Assembly: GCA_032718865.1 (NCBI GenBank)
Contig: JALUTQ010000007.1
Span: 2,555,699 to 2,619,698 of the forward strand
DNA length: 64,000 bases
Direction of reading: 5' to 3'
Source of the DNA: Tilletia caries
Taxonomy: Eukaryota > Basidiomycota > Exobasidiomycetes > Tilletiales > Tilletiaceae
Positions 1 to 10,775 of this stretch are shown here, piece by piece; the first letter of the stretch is position 1; each line of letters opens with the position of its first letter. Below the pieces are notes generated by a model, which was given only the letters and a program-made list of their open reading frames with translations, ran no database searches and was not told where the DNA came from. A program made the position numbers and the translations under genes.

Positions 1-266
1 TCACTTCGACCGTTCGACGAGGCTGTGGCAGCTCGCCGGGCTTCGAATTGGGTGACATCTCATCTCTCGCCGTGCTCTGCGCGCGATGCCGATGGACATC
101 TCACATCGCTGATCTTCCCTCTTCCTTTCCTTTCCAGCGCTTCGAGCTGAGCAGGTCGTACGACTCGCTCAAACACACATAAGACGGGAGTGGTTCAGCG
201 TGAGTCTCTCTGTGGAACCGGTCCATACGCCTGCGCTGTCTGACAAGTCTCCCTCTTTTCCCAAAC
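1..266. other. Upstream region of the DUF1769 gene
   Basis: No gene was recognised here. It holds the presumed promoter and 5' leader of the DUF1769 gene that starts at 267, with pyrimidine-rich stretches typical of fungal leaders. Confidence 0.5.
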
Positions 267-2147
267 ATGTTCAGCCTCACTCGACGATCAGCACCTCCCA
301 AACCCAAAGACACGCAGCTACCCAAGATGCCCCGCCTCGAAGTCAAGGTCGGTCCTGACCGCTTCAACATGGAACCATGCCGAGTCAACGATTCTCACCG
401 GCCATTCGAGATCAACACCGAGCACTTCGTCGGTCGCGTCTTTGTCCGGATCCTCAATCACGCCGGCGCGCAGCAGGGCGAAGAAGGCAGAGAGTACTTT
501 CGTGACCGGTCGCGCAAGTTTTGTATCCAGATCGAAGGTCGCTTCACGAAGCCATGGTGAGTTTGGCTCCAGCACACAAAGCTCGGAAAGCTCTGATGGA
601 GGACTGATCCACTTTTTTCGCCCTACTTCCAAAACCAGGAATGGAAACGAAGTGCTCTTTGGTACCGACTTTGACAAACTCATCGACTTCCCACGCGCGC
701 CCTTCAATGCGGGCATGAAGGTCGCCCAGTTCATCGACCCGTGCACGTTCTACGAGGAGAAGCCAGGGTCAGGGAGGCCTTACATCATGTCGCCCTACAT
801 TGCCTGCATGAACACTGTCGCGGCGTGGCCAGCCCCGGATCGCGAGTGCGACGCCGTTGTCGTGCTTCGCGATGTTGTCGCTCACGACGGCGAAGATGCC
901 GGCACGCCCAAGCGAAATCAATCTCCTGCGCCTGCCGTTTTTTCCGAGGGAAAGAATGAGCTCAGCGCATCACCAACCAAAGAAAACCCGACTGCTGTAG
1001 TGGCGGCGGAGGACGATATCGTTCCTGTGGAAAGCATTGAACGTCAAGTGAGCCAGGAGGACGCCAAGTCCAAAAAGCGCAAGAGCTGGTTCGGCGGCTT
1101 TGGTGGGAAAAAGGAAGACGAGCGTAAACCGAAGCGGTACTGGCGGTTTATAGGCTTCAAGGTGCGTTTTGACCATGCTCCAGTCCTTTCTCTCCTTCCC
1201 TTTGTCGCAAAATGCTGACGCGTCCTTTTCTCATGCATCGCCAGACTGACGCACGCGTTCGTGCCTTCTTGGAAGCCCATGACGCGCGTCTCGAGGTTGA
1301 AAGTGCAGCTAAGCCTCCAAAATCAGAAAACTCCGGCACTGCCTCTCCTCCCAACGCCAACGCGTCGGAGGTTCAACATGCGCCCGGACGACCCATGATT
1401 TCCCGTCTTGGTACCTTCTCCCGCAAAGAGCTTAGCACTACCCCGCGCGAGAGTAGCGCTACCGGCACGCCTGATCTCAGCGCGACGGACTCGGGCTTAC
1501 GCGAGCTTGGCGAGGAAATCGCCGCACTCGACCTGAACGGGCCCAAGGACGAGAACGGCAAGCCGATGATGCCGCGCCTGGAGCGAATCCCAACCGACGT
1601 CCGGACAGAGATGCAACAGGCGGCCAAGCGGGATGGTCTACAGAGCAAGGACTTCAAGTTGGCGGGTGAACTGCACCACAGCAAGATGGGTCGGACCGAT
1701 AGTGCAGATGGGTGGAGCAGCAAGTTGGAAGATCAGCTTGGACCCTGGCGCTTCTCTGATCCGTCTACAGACATGCTTGAGGTGAGTGGCCCTTTTTCCA
1801 GAATGCTGTGCTGAGTAGGAGAAGGCTCACAGTAATTGGTTCTGCACAATTCCGAAACGTAGGACAACGCGTTCATCTTCACGAACCAGTCGCTCCCAGT
1901 GCCTCGCCGACGCAAACACTTTTCCAACTTGAAGAACCGGCTCGATTTCAAGTACGATCCCGACGTCGTCTACGCCACGTCCTTCTTCACCGACATGGCC
2001 GATCTGACGACAATGGATCTGAGCGTCGGCCCCGTCCACCTCAACATCGGGCGCTTCTTCAAGGAGATGCCGATCCGATATACCCTCCGGGCTGCGGACG
2101 AGAACATCACCTTTGCGACGATCTCGTTCCAGCTTGTGGACAACTGA
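267..2147 (+). CDS. DUF1769 (UPF0590-type) fungal protein, four exons
   Basis: Exons read as 267-556, 639-1161, 1245-1781 and 1863-2147. The three GT-AG introns (82, 83 and 81 nt) keep frame and give about 544 residues. The N-terminal part (MPRLEVKVG, then FEINTEHFVGRVFVRILNH) and the part after intron 1 (FGTDFDKLIDFPRAPFNAGM, then YIMSPYIACMNTVAAWP) match the pattern of the fungal DUF1769 family (yeast YPL272C type), whose biochemical role is poorly known. A basic, low-complexity linker (KKRKSWFGGFGGKKE) and a long variable segment in exon 3 precede the conserved end, which contains PVPRRRKHFSN, DVVYATSFFTDMADLTTMDL and IRYTLRAADENITFAT. I chose the ATG at 267 because it opens the longest exon and is followed by the conserved start. 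A second, broken copy of the exon 3/4 boundary lies at 17440-17850. Family call fairly sure; function unknown. Confidence 0.82.
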
Positions 2148-2636
2148 ACATAGCCTGGGGCCCTTCCCTCTCGTATTTCCCCTAGACCTCGCAATAATCG
2201 ACAGAACCTACCGGTCTTCCGCACAGCATTAACGACAAGCTCATAAGATACAACGCAGCTGAGCACTCGCCTACCTCAAGATATGGCCTCTTTGTTCGAC
2301 TCAGTCAACGTCATGAACACTCTCCCTCCTCGCCAGGATCAAGCTACATTTCTGCGGAGGCTCTATTTTTCTTCGCACCATCCAGCTGCGAGGATCTCCT
2401 AAGGCCCACCGTCAGCAGCATACTGCCACCCGCTCGCATCCCCAGTCAAGGTCTCTATAATCCGATACACTCGATGTATTTCTCTCGCGCCTATCAAATA
2501 CCACATGCTGGAGAACGGCCTTGTCGAACGTCGCTCCCGAGTCCTTACCCTGGGCTGAAGATGAAGAGATGCGTTTCAGGGCGAGAAGACCACCCGAAGG
2601 TCCTGACTGCAGATGTGCCTGCGGGCGACCATAGAG
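2148..2636. other. Intergenic, 3' flank of DUF1769 gene
   Basis: No ORF or repeat I could support. It is the spacer between the DUF1769 stop codon and the left end of the TIR element at 2637. Confidence 0.5.
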
Positions 2637-3644
2637 CTAGGGGTGTTTAGCAACAAGACCCAGGGCATAATAAGACGCTAATCTGGACGCGGGTCTGGAG
2701 TTGGCTGGACAGAGTTGACGCGCCCTAATTTCGGCGTCATGTTGGTGAAGCATCATGCCGCCACTCAAAAGGCGTGAAGAATTTATTTCGGCGGTTAAAT
2801 CCAAGTTGTCCAGCAGGAGAAGATCAAGAATTTACTTTTTTTCTTCTTGATGATCAGCATGATCGCATGATCTTTGTTGCGTGATCACTCATTTTAGGTC
2901 AAGGTCTAGGATTTTTGGCCTTTTGGCGCTGCTAAAGGTAAAATCGAAAGCGTCATGGCTAAATGAGGGGCGTCTAAATTATGCCTTTTCTGCTCCCAGG
3001 GCATCACAGGAGAAATGGCCCTCCCAATCTCTTTGTCAATCCTCCGAATAGGTACAGCTATTGGGCAAGATTGGGATTTGTCAATACCTTAAGGGTATTG
3101 TCGTACCTATTGCAGGTTCAGGGATTTTGGACCTATTTTTAGCGCAGAAGACCACCAGACGAGTCTCACCTCACCCGTGTTTGGAGTATCTTCGACGCGA
3201 CGACGCGTCAAGTCACGTGCTCAGTCCTGACCTTACAGATGCTCGGGCCCAAACGCGGCAGGATCACCGCGGGCATAGGCCCATTGAATTACGCTTGCCT
3301 GATATACTCTCCTCGCGGAACGGCAGGGCGGGGGGGTGGCGCACTCATCGTGTGGCCACGCTCCCAGCGTCAGCATCCTCCGCGAGCCGGGGCAGGTGTC
3401 CAGACGACCGCCACCCATCCAGATCGCCTCCAGAAAAGGGTAGCGGGTTGGGATTGAGACTCTGAAACTTTTTAGCGTCAAAACCAAGTTTCAATTTAAA
3501 GGGATTGGGATTTTTACAACAGCTTGTCAGGCGTATCTCTCATTGACAAGGCTATTGGACCCCCAATAGCATAGCTGTTGTATAGCTATTGCTCTAAACA
3601 ATCCTAACCCCCTTTCTCCTGTGCATGTTGCTAAACACCCCTAG
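2637..3644. mobile_element. Non-autonomous TIR element, about 1.0 kb
   Basis: The left end reads CTAGGGGTGTTTAGCAAC (2637-2654) and the right end (3627-3644) is its exact reverse complement. This gives 18 bp of perfect terminal inversion over 1,008 bp. CTAG is its own reverse complement, so it may be a 4-bp target duplication outside a 14-bp TIR; alternatively the central TA is a Tc1/mariner-like TA duplication. No transposase-like ORF is inside. The interior is AT-richer than its surroundings and holds several GCTAAA/CTAAAT-type words and short duplicated phrases (for example cccagggcat near both 2660 and 2997). Best read as a MITE-like element; superfamily not fixed. Confidence 0.75.
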
Positions 3645-3873
3645 TGTCACAAGGCTAACCCTGCATTCTCGCCAGTTATACATATGTACCCCGGTGGAGG
3701 ATAAGGAAAAGATGATCCGGGAAGGCCGCCTATCATCTCCACTCTCCATCGCTGTCAATCAGTCACTGATCACTCCCTCTGTCTTACTCTACACTGACGC
3801 TCTCTTCCAAATCTGATTTCTGCCTTCCTTCATCTGTGATTTTGTTTTAGGAAAGTCAGGCCTCTGCTTCAAG

Positions 3874-4183
3874 ATGTTGTCCTGCTGTAAGAAGGCGCCA
3901 GCTGGTGCGATCGATGGCAAGGCCGACAAAGGTGAGAATGACACAATCTCTTTTCTCACAATCTCTTCCACCGGCAAAGGGCAAAGCTGCCAGCACGTTT
4001 CTCAAATTGGATAACACTGTAGTTGAACCTCCCCAGGCATCTATGACAAGACACTCGTGCGCGATATCTTCAATGCCAGCCCGTTCATTCACGTTGCCTT
4101 CGTGCCCGACCCCGTCGAAACGGTTCCCTTCGTCTTGCCCAGGATAGGCGTCATGGCGCGATATGAAAACGGGGAGGACGATA
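3874..4183 (+). pseudogene. 5' fragment of a PNPOx-like FMN-binding protein gene
   Basis: Exon 1 (3874-3931, 58 nt) and exon 2 (from 4037) join in phase across a GTGAGA...CCCAG intron. They read GIYDKTLVRDIFNASPFIHV, then PVETVPFVLPRIGVMARYE. This corresponds to the start of fungal pyridoxamine 5'-phosphate-oxidase-like flavin-binding proteins (the region that reads [20 protein letters not shown] in the copy at 18423). Exon 1 of that other copy is also exactly 58 nt and ends in the same phase, so the two share ancestry. Coding similarity stops at about 4183, where sequence of an unrelated relic on the other strand begins. The fragment therefore lacks most of the split barrel and cannot make the normal protein. 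Confidence 0.65.
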
Positions 4184-4313
4184 GGCAGGGACGGAGAGCG
4201 ATGGCGACGCGGACATACGCCATCTCGTCTTTGTAACGTTCGCCGCTGGGCATGAACTCGGGATGAATCTTACACATCTCGCGGATTAGCGTGAGCAGGC
4301 CTCGAGACTTCAA
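4184..4313 (-). pseudogene. Relic of an unrecognised gene (AIALRP family)
   Basis: On the minus strand an open stretch reads LLTLIREMCKIHPEF, then YKDEMAYVRVAIALRPCL. The last part matches AYIRAAIALRPGL encoded on the plus strand near 16210, and the nucleotide match is also clear (acggagagcgatggcg followed by cgcgga.atacgcca). I do not recognise the family. It is truncated where the PNPOx-like fragment begins, so it looks like rearranged gene debris. Confidence 0.4.
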
Positions 4314-4504
4314 GTCTGAAAGTTGCGTCTGCCATGTCTTTGAGTCACGTGAGCTTCTGCGGGTTTTGAAAACGCAGGAAGCGTGTCGGTGCGAGAAAGA
4401 TCCGCCTGCTCACCACCTTCGTCTTCCTCAAGTGGTGTCGCATAGGCGGTAACTGGCAGACGCTTCTTTCAGCGCTGCCTTCGCTTTTCTTTTGTGCGGT
4501 CAAG

Positions 4505-6547
4505 ATGTCGGCACCAAGGGGCGATTCCCCCCACTATTCGGAAGACGAGCTGCTTCGGATGCGTCAAGAGCAATCCGACCAGACCGCGGCACGTATGCAA
4601 GAACTCATTCGACAAGCAAACCTTTCCAACAACCCAGAGGCAGTGGAGTCCTCGGATGAGGTCCAGCGCCTTGCTCTGCAGCCTCCAACGGCTACGTCGA
4701 CCCAGCAAACTCCTTTCTTAACTCCTCACGCAGGAGGACAATCGGCGTCGGCAGCTTCGGCAACGCAAAGTCAAGGCGCGGAGCAGACAACCAGGAGTGG
4801 CTCTCCTCTCAACCAGCCTAGCGGTGCTGATGTGGGCCCGAGGCCAGCGGGCAGCAGCGGTAGGCCCACGGGCTTTGCGGAAGTTACTCACGCGGTGGCG
4901 GAACGAGGCCACAATGTGGCAGGACCTGCGGTTGCGGTGAGAACTGTTTATTCTCTTGGTCCTTTTTGCTGCGGTGCTGTGCGAGGTAGCTGACATGACT
5001 CTGGTGATCCTGTCTCTTCAATTTGTGTGCGGCTATAGGCAACAGGCCTCGCGGCTGCCATTTCGGACAAGGCTGCTGGCAAGCGCCGACGAATGGAGAG
5101 CGGGCCATCGAACGCGACGCGCAAGGAGCCGAGAGTGGTCGCACCCGCTCAGGGCATGGGCCACGATGTGCTACGAATGCTGGACGACCATACGGTCGAT
5201 CGGATGACGACAGAGCAGATCAATCCATCTGGAGTCACGAATGATAGCGCTCAACCTTTCGCTTTCGTTATCTCGCCCAGCATGGTGAAAAGCATGCCTG
5301 AAACAGGCAAGGAGCAGCTCCTGCAGGTCCTTCTCGAATCAATGAGCAAGGCGGCTCCTGCGGACACAGTGGAGGGACATTCGGAGGCGCAGCAGCATAC
5401 GACGATCCATCGAGCAGCATCGCCTCGCCAACTGTTTAGCTCTTTGTCAGCACCGCCCACACACCCGACACTACCCGCGCAAGACATGCGCAGATCGGCT
5501 ACGGAACCTTCGTCCCTCACCGAGCTGTCCTTCGTCCCAAGCAAGACGGCTGGCACACAGACAAGAATGCCCCATGTCACGATCGTCAACAAGATGCTGG
5601 CGGGTGTACATGTCCCGCTGTGGCACTTTACGGTGGAAGGCGTCGCTGCTGGGTTCGACAAAGGGCAAGAGTCTTCGAAGGCGGTGCTGGACAAGCTTGG
5701 ACTGGATCAGGAGCTCCCTACGGCGAAGACAAGGGATGCGGACCTGTCATACGGAGACATGCATGCGGCCATGACGAATTGGTGTAAAGTCATGGAACGA
5801 TTGGCTCTCGGCAAGCTGGAGGGCATCAAGCAGCGGCAACTCCTCAACGACGCCCTCGCATGGGGTCAAACTCGTGACATCCTCTTCGGAAAAGAGACGG
5901 CTAGGAATCACCTCACCTGGCCAAACGTGGCAGCTTACATCGCGCGGCTTCGCGAAAACTTTTACGCCGATGCGCCGGGAGAAAGAGTCGACCCAAGAGA
6001 GTGGGACACTCAGCTGTGGGCGGAGGTGATCGAGCATCGTCAAACACAGCTCACGATTCCTGGGCATGGCCGAGGCGGTCGCGGACAGAAGTCGGGCGAA
6101 TATGGCTCGAGTGGCGGCTCCAAATCGGATCGCCGGGGAGGCGACAAGGGCCAACGGTCCTTTCAGAAGGGCCCCGCGTCGGGAGGTGGCGGCGCGCGGG
6201 CCGCTTGCATCGTCTGCGGCCGGTCTAGACAAGACCTCGAGCACGACTTCGCCACCTGCGCCCGATCCCCGGAAGGGCGGAAAGCTCACTCCAAACGACA
6301 AGGACCCAAAGGACGTCTCGTCCGGGTTGCCGACGGAGCCTCCATGTGCATGCAATTCAATCTCAATGATGGCTGCACTCGACAAAACTGCAACGTCCAC
6401 GAGTGCTCCATCTGTGGAGCCTCGAACCACGGAGCGACGGCCTGCAAGTACGCCAGCGGAGGAGGTGGAGACAGCGGCGGTGGTGGAGGAGCTGGCGGTT
6501 CAGGTGGAGCGGCCTCGAACTCCGGAGGGGGATCGGGCTCTCATTGA
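4505..6547 (+). CDS. Gag-like protein of YR retrotransposon 1 (two exons)
   Basis: Exon 1 is 4505-4936 and exon 2 is 5039-6547. The 102-nt intron (gtgaga...ctatag) is in phase 0; reading through it would stop at about 4993. The joined product is about 646 residues. It starts with a Q/S-rich disordered region and continues into an alpha-rich middle (TWPNVAAYIARLRENFY). A Gly/Ser-rich tail flanks a cysteine cluster: CIVCGRSRQDLEHDFATC, then CMQFNLNDGCTRQNCNVHEC, then CSICGASNHGATAC. That Cys/His cluster resembles the one in Gag of element 3, and it probably binds the element RNA. The Gag frame overlaps the Pol ORF by about 480 nt. An intron inside a retroelement Gag is unusual. Confidence 0.7.
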
Positions 6548-9386
6548 GCCTCCCTCATCGCGGCCCCTGAATGCCGACGGGTACAAGCTGGCCCTAGAAC
6601 AGCTTGATCTGCTGAGCTCGTATGGAGAGGTGGTTGAAGGGATGCGGTCGGGTTTCGATTTCGGTATCCCCGAGATCAGAGTGACGGTGACTCCGCCGAA
6701 CCACTTATCGGCCCGGTCTCAACCTGATGCGGTCGACAAGGTGGTCGAGAAGGAGACAGGAATGGGCAGGTGGAAAGGCCCTCTGTCGCGGGCGGAAGTG
6801 GAACGACTAGTTGGTCCTTTCCAGACTTCGCCTTTGGGAATCATTCCCAAGGCTAACGGCGACGTGCGACTAGTCCAAGACTTCTCTTGGCCGCGGGAAG
6901 GTCCTTATGCAAGCATCAACGCCTTCATTGACTCTGATGAGTTCATCACGGCGTGGGACGGTGTGCGGGCAGTCATCGATTCCCTGCTGAAGCTCGACCC
7001 GAACGTTGAAGGGGCCTCCATGGATGGGAAGGACGCTTTTCGGACCTGCCTTGCTAAACCTTCGCAATGGCCAGGGCTGGTGGTGCAGACCTCAGAAGAA
7101 GTCTTCTTCCTCGATTTGTTCCTTCCTTTCGGTCTTGTGTTGGCGACAGGAGTCTGGGGCCTGGTGGCCGATGCCACCAGGAGCATCATCGTGAAGCGGA
7201 TGTGCGGGCGCGTCGTCATCCTCAAGTGGATAGATGACTTCCTTGTGCTACGGACCGACCCGGCAGTCTGTCTCGACGATGTACGGACAGCGGCGGACGG
7301 TCTAGATTTCGCCTGGAACGAAGCCAAGACTGCTGATTTCTCACCCCGACCGATCTACATCGGATGGGAGTGGCGGATTAAGGAGCGGAAGGTGGTGCTC
7401 CCGCGGACGAAAGCTGAATCCTACCGGGGAAAGGCTGCGGAGTTTCAGTTCGCGGATCCACAGTCGCTAGAGGCGACCCAAACTCTGCTACAGCATGTGG
7501 CCTTCGTAGCGAGGGACCTATCGCCGTATCTCATGGAGCTGGCCCGGTTTGCGGCGACCTTCCCGGTCGACAGGCCGTACATGAAACTTCATGTTCCGGA
7601 ACCTTTGCGGAACGATATGACCCTGTGGGTCCGAGCCCTCGCGGAAACCCCGTTCATCAGGTCCTTTGATGTCCCGGAGAAGGTCTTCCCAGACGACGTA
7701 TGGGTCGACGCAAGCACGGAGTGGGGTCTTGGGGTGGTTATCGGAGAGCGGTGGTCGGCCTGGAAGTGGCGGCCTGGATGGCAATCAGAGAGCCGACACA
7801 TCGGCTGGGCGGAGGCGGTGGCCCTGGAACTCGGCTTGCTGGCGGCTCTGGCATGCGGCGCGTCGCGGTCCCTCATCCGCTTTTGGTCGGACAACCATGG
7901 CGTGATTGGGGAATACAAGAAGGGACGCAGTTTCGGTCGGCAGGCCAACACGGTCCTGAAGCGGGTGCTGGCCGTGGAGAAGAGAGAAATGTTCCGTTTG
8001 GACATCAGATACATTGAATCAGTGAACAATCCGGCGGACGCCCCTTCGAGGGGAGAGCTCCTTCCCGGCCAACGGCTTCCAAGCTTCAAGATCCCCCCAC
8101 CTCGTACTACACTTCATCGAAGAAGTCCCGACACAAGCATGAGACGCCTCCTCATCGAGGATGACTCGTCTCCTTCGACTTTCGCGGCTCGTGGCTCGGG
8201 GGGGTCCAATACGAATCGTGGCAGAGCGGAGACTGCTTTCATCCCAACCCCGGGGTCAGTCTTTGACACCCCTGCGGAGCTGCAACTGCGGCGATCGCTA
8301 TTTCCAAACATACCAACTCTCGATCGGCTCCTGACGTGGAGACCGGGTGTTCAGCTTTCCTTCTCGCTTCAGACAAGTTCCGGTGTGCAGCTACCCAACT
8401 CCAAGACTCATCAACATCAAGTTCTTCGTGCTCTTCGTTCTTCGATCGAACCAAACACCCGTCAACAATACGGGTCTGCGATCGGAATCTTCCTTGCGGC
8501 TGTGTTCGATATGGGTCTAGCGGCGGCAGACATTTTCCCACTCTCAGAAGGGTTGCTGCTCGCCTTCGTGGGCTCCTGCTGTGGGAACCGGGCGGTAGGC
8601 ACGGTCAAGAACTACTTGGCAGCCCTGTCGTGCTGGCATCGGATGTGGGGTCAACCTTGGGTCATCTTCCCCATGGTTACCCAGGCGCTGAAAGGGGTGG
8701 CGAAGCTGGCCCCCCTGAAGAAGCCTCTGCGCGCCCCAATCGAAACGGTCGACCTTCTCGCGGTCCGGTCCTTCCTTTCTCCCACAACCGACCACCTACA
8801 CGCGGCGGTGTGGTCCTGTGCCCTTTTCTCTTTCTTTGCGGTATGCCGGCTCTCAGAGACGACATCTCCCTCTGCCAAGTTCGTCGACCCATCAAGGCAT
8901 GTCACGCGTGACAAGGTGGAACCGGTGCGGTCAGTGGCGGGTGCGGCGGCGATCGAGGTTCGCCTACCTTGGACAAAGACGACTTGGACAGATGGCGCCT
9001 CGAAGATCCTGTCGGAGGCGCCGGGACTCCTCGATCCGGTGCATGCGTTGTTGTGGCATCTTTCATTCATCCATCATTCGCGGGCGGACCCTTCGGTCAC
9101 GACTCTTTTCTCTTACAAGGTGCGGGCGGGTCGAGGCTGGCGGCTGGTGCCTCTTACCAAGGATACCTTCCTCGCAATTTTCTCGGACGCGTTGCGGCAG
9201 GCGGGCCGTCCCTCTTTCCAGGGGCACAGCTTCCGGATTGGCGGAGCGTGCTTTTATTGGCACAAGGGTGCCACCGTGCCAGAGATCAAGCTCCTTGGTG
9301 GCTGGTCTTCCGAGTCTTTCAAGATATATCTTCGCGACCCCCTACGGGGTCTGGTGCCGGTTCAACAGCGGCTTCTCCTTTCCTGA
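6066..9386 (+). CDS. Pol of YR retrotransposon 1: RT, RNase H and tyrosine recombinase in one ORF
   Basis: An open frame of 1,106 codons lies +1 relative to Gag. The true N-terminus is probably set by frameshifting or reinitiation rather than by the ATG at 6066. RT runs from about residue 255 to 480: SPLGIIPKANGDVRLVQDFS, DGKDAFRTC (first catalytic Asp) and WIDDFLVL (about residue 388, a variant of the YXDD box). RNase H follows with acidic residues in VWVDAST (about 545), GWAEAVALELG, WSDNHGVI and NNPADAPSRG (about 653). The YR domain starts near 770 (IEPNTRQQYGSAIGIFLAAV). It has the catalytic Arg in VCRLSE (about 927), HSFRIGG (H-x-x-R, about 1054), GGWSSESF and a final Tyr in KIYLRD. All key residues are present, so the enzyme may be active. 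It would act in cDNA synthesis and in integration of a circular product. Confidence 0.85.
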   Translation: MAEAVADRSRANMARVAAPNRIAGEATRANGPFRRAPRREVAARGPLASSAAGLDKTSSTTSPPAPDPRKGGKLTPNDKDPKDVSSGLPTEPPCACNSISMMAALDKTATSTSAPSVEPRTTERRPASTPAEEVETAAVVEELAVQVERPRTPEGDRALIEPPSSRPLNADGYKLALEQLDLLSSYGEVVEGMRSGFDFGIPEIRVTVTPPNHLSARSQPDAVDKVVEKETGMGRWKGPLSRAEVERLVGPFQTSPLGIIPKANGDVRLVQDFSWPREGPYASINAFIDSDEFITAWDGVRAVIDSLLKLDPNVEGASMDGKDAFRTCLAKPSQWPGLVVQTSEEVFFLDLFLPFGLVLATGVWGLVADATRSIIVKRMCGRVVILKWIDDFLVLRTDPAVCLDDVRTAADGLDFAWNEAKTADFSPRPIYIGWEWRIKERKVVLPRTKAESYRGKAAEFQFADPQSLEATQTLLQHVAFVARDLSPYLMELARFAATFPVDRPYMKLHVPEPLRNDMTLWVRALAETPFIRSFDVPEKVFPDDVWVDASTEWGLGVVIGERWSAWKWRPGWQSESRHIGWAEAVALELGLLAALACGASRSLIRFWSDNHGVIGEYKKGRSFGRQANTVLKRVLAVEKREMFRLDIRYIESVNNPADAPSRGELLPGQRLPSFKIPPPRTTLHRRSPDTSMRRLLIEDDSSPSTFAARGSGGSNTNRGRAETAFIPTPGSVFDTPAELQLRRSLFPNIPTLDRLLTWRPGVQLSFSLQTSSGVQLPNSKTHQHQVLRALRSSIEPNTRQQYGSAIGIFLAAVFDMGLAAADIFPLSEGLLLAFVGSCCGNRAVGTVKNYLAALSCWHRMWGQPWVIFPMVTQALKGVAKLAPLKKPLRAPIETVDLLAVRSFLSPTTDHLHAAVWSCALFSFFAVCRLSETTSPSAKFVDPSRHVTRDKVEPVRSVAGAAAIEVRLPWTKTTWTDGASKILSEAPGLLDPVHALLWHLSFIHHSRADPSVTTLFSYKVRAGRGWRLVPLTKDTFLAIFSDALRQAGRPSFQGHSFRIGGACFYWHKGATVPEIKLLGGWSSESFKIYLRDPLRGLVPVQQRLLLS

Positions 9387-10775
9387 TCTCTCGCTTTCAT
9401 TCCCCCTTTTACCTGCGGCTACCTTTTCTGCTTGCGGTTGCGGTGCGCGTGTGCTTCCTTTGCTTTCAGACTCGTAACGATCAATGACCAATGCTGTCAC
9501 AGTGTTCTTTCTTTGCGGTTATATGCCCGAGCTCTATATGGTGTAGCCGTGTAGCCGTGAATTGCTGTGGCCCTGTGACTGTCAGCATGGGTATGAGTGT
9601 CAGCTTTTTTCTGGTGCAGACTGTGCGTAGACCGTATGGAAACAGACCCGTCATGAGGATTGTCCTCAGGGAGTGATGCTCTTTGGCGCTCCCGCCAGCG
9701 CTCCCTCTACTTTGTTGAGGTCGCTTCCTTTTGGACAATGAAGCTGGGAGGCGGGAACGCCTGTGAGCGTCTAAGCTTAGGGTCTCAGTTCTAGGGTCTT
9801 AGTCTGCAGCTGACCGGCCAGGCCGTACCTGGCCTATACTCATGCGCATCCTGATTGGATTCGCTATCTTTCTATGCGGAAGTCTCGAGGATCTCCTCCT
9901 TCGCGGATGTGACGCCGACGTTCGCCATCGTCCGGATCGTCGACGAGAGCCTAGCTCTTGGATTCGATTGTCTGGTAGACGTTTTCACGCTCATAAGGAG
10001 CGAGCACTCGGGACTATCTGCTACATTCGTCATACAACTGAACTCACATCGCGCCCATACTGGTACGAGGCAGCGATGCCGATGGAAGAAAGACGCTGGC
10101 GTCTTGACGTCGACAAGGCCATTGTCGTCTTCATTTGATGGGTCGTCCGGCAGCTCGCTCCGCAACCACTTGACAAGGCACGGCAGGGTGTGTGGGTTGT
10201 CCTCGGTTGTCTGACATTCGTGGTCCCGACCATAGCCGGACGTGATTGAGGAGCCCACGCCTCCACCTTAAGTCAATGGAGGCGCTTGGGACTTGCGATA
10301 GTGCCTAGCGTGGGTCAGGTCCGTTAACAATCTCGTCCCCTATCCATATCGGCGCTGAGGCAGGAGGTGAATGGGAAGAAGGATCAGCTTGATCTGTAAA
10401 CGAGCGTTGAGTTACGTTCCCTTTCCTCATTTGGCGCTCATCATCGTTTAGACAGCTTGCCGCAGCCTTGACCACGAGCGTACAGATCGCAGATCTCGGG
10501 CGTCAGTATAAATAGGGACGGGTGGCGCATATATCATTCTTTCGAACCGTTATCCTCCTGCGTTGGGAAGTAAGCTTCGCTCGTGTTGCTCGTCTAAGGG
10601 ATTGTGTGATGAATCCCCGGGTTGAACGTTGAACGACACGGAATGCCAATAGACCAGAAGGAAGGATATGGAAATTGATGTTATCTGGGTAAAGAAGTGA
10701 TACAGACAGGGAAAGCAGGGCAGGCCATTTGTTTGGGCTCTCTTGAGACTTGATCCGGAAATGAAGGGCACGCCT
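9387..10775. other. Trailer of YR element 1 and intergenic DNA
   Basis: The first ~350 bp are probably the 3' untranslated part of element 1. Beyond that I found no gene I can name. A minus-strand open stretch at 9872-10258 (VKWLRSELPDDPSNEDDNGL and more) has no recognisable family, and its plus-strand mirror is also open. A TATA-like box lies at 10507. Confidence 0.4.
10507..10515 (+). promoter_or_regulatory. TATA-box-like site
   Basis: TATAAATAG sits in a GC-richer context, about 40 bp ahead of a pyrimidine-rich stretch (ttctttcgaaccgttatcctcc). It points toward the convergent secreted-protein gene and no ORF follows it. It could be a leftover promoter of a lost gene or could drive a non-coding transcript; chance occurrence is also possible. 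Confidence 0.25.

Larger units (their letters stand above)
4505..9386 (+). mobile_element. YR retrotransposon 1 (Ngaro/DIRS-like)
   Basis: The unit contains a spliced Gag ORF followed by one long ORF carrying reverse transcriptase, RNase H and tyrosine recombinase. That is the defining set of the DIRS-order retroelements. No Dam-like methyltransferase module is visible after RNase H, which points to the Ngaro-like side of the order. The coordinates given are the coding span. True ends were not found: I saw no split direct repeats or inverted termini in the leader (4320-4504) or in the trailer (9387 to about 9770). The leader contains a short hairpin (gcttctgcg paired with cgcaggaagc near 4355). 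No frame-disrupting damage is visible, so the element may be recent. Confidence 0.8.

Noticed and set aside
2500..3700. tRNA or rRNA genes
   Set aside because: I looked for B-box-like ggttcga stretches and cloverleaf patterns and saw none convincing anywhere in the window; eye inspection cannot exclude a diverged tRNA.
9872..10258. Minus-strand 128-codon ORF next to element 1
   Set aside because: No known domain, and the plus strand frame is equally open; kept only as a note in the intergenic entry.
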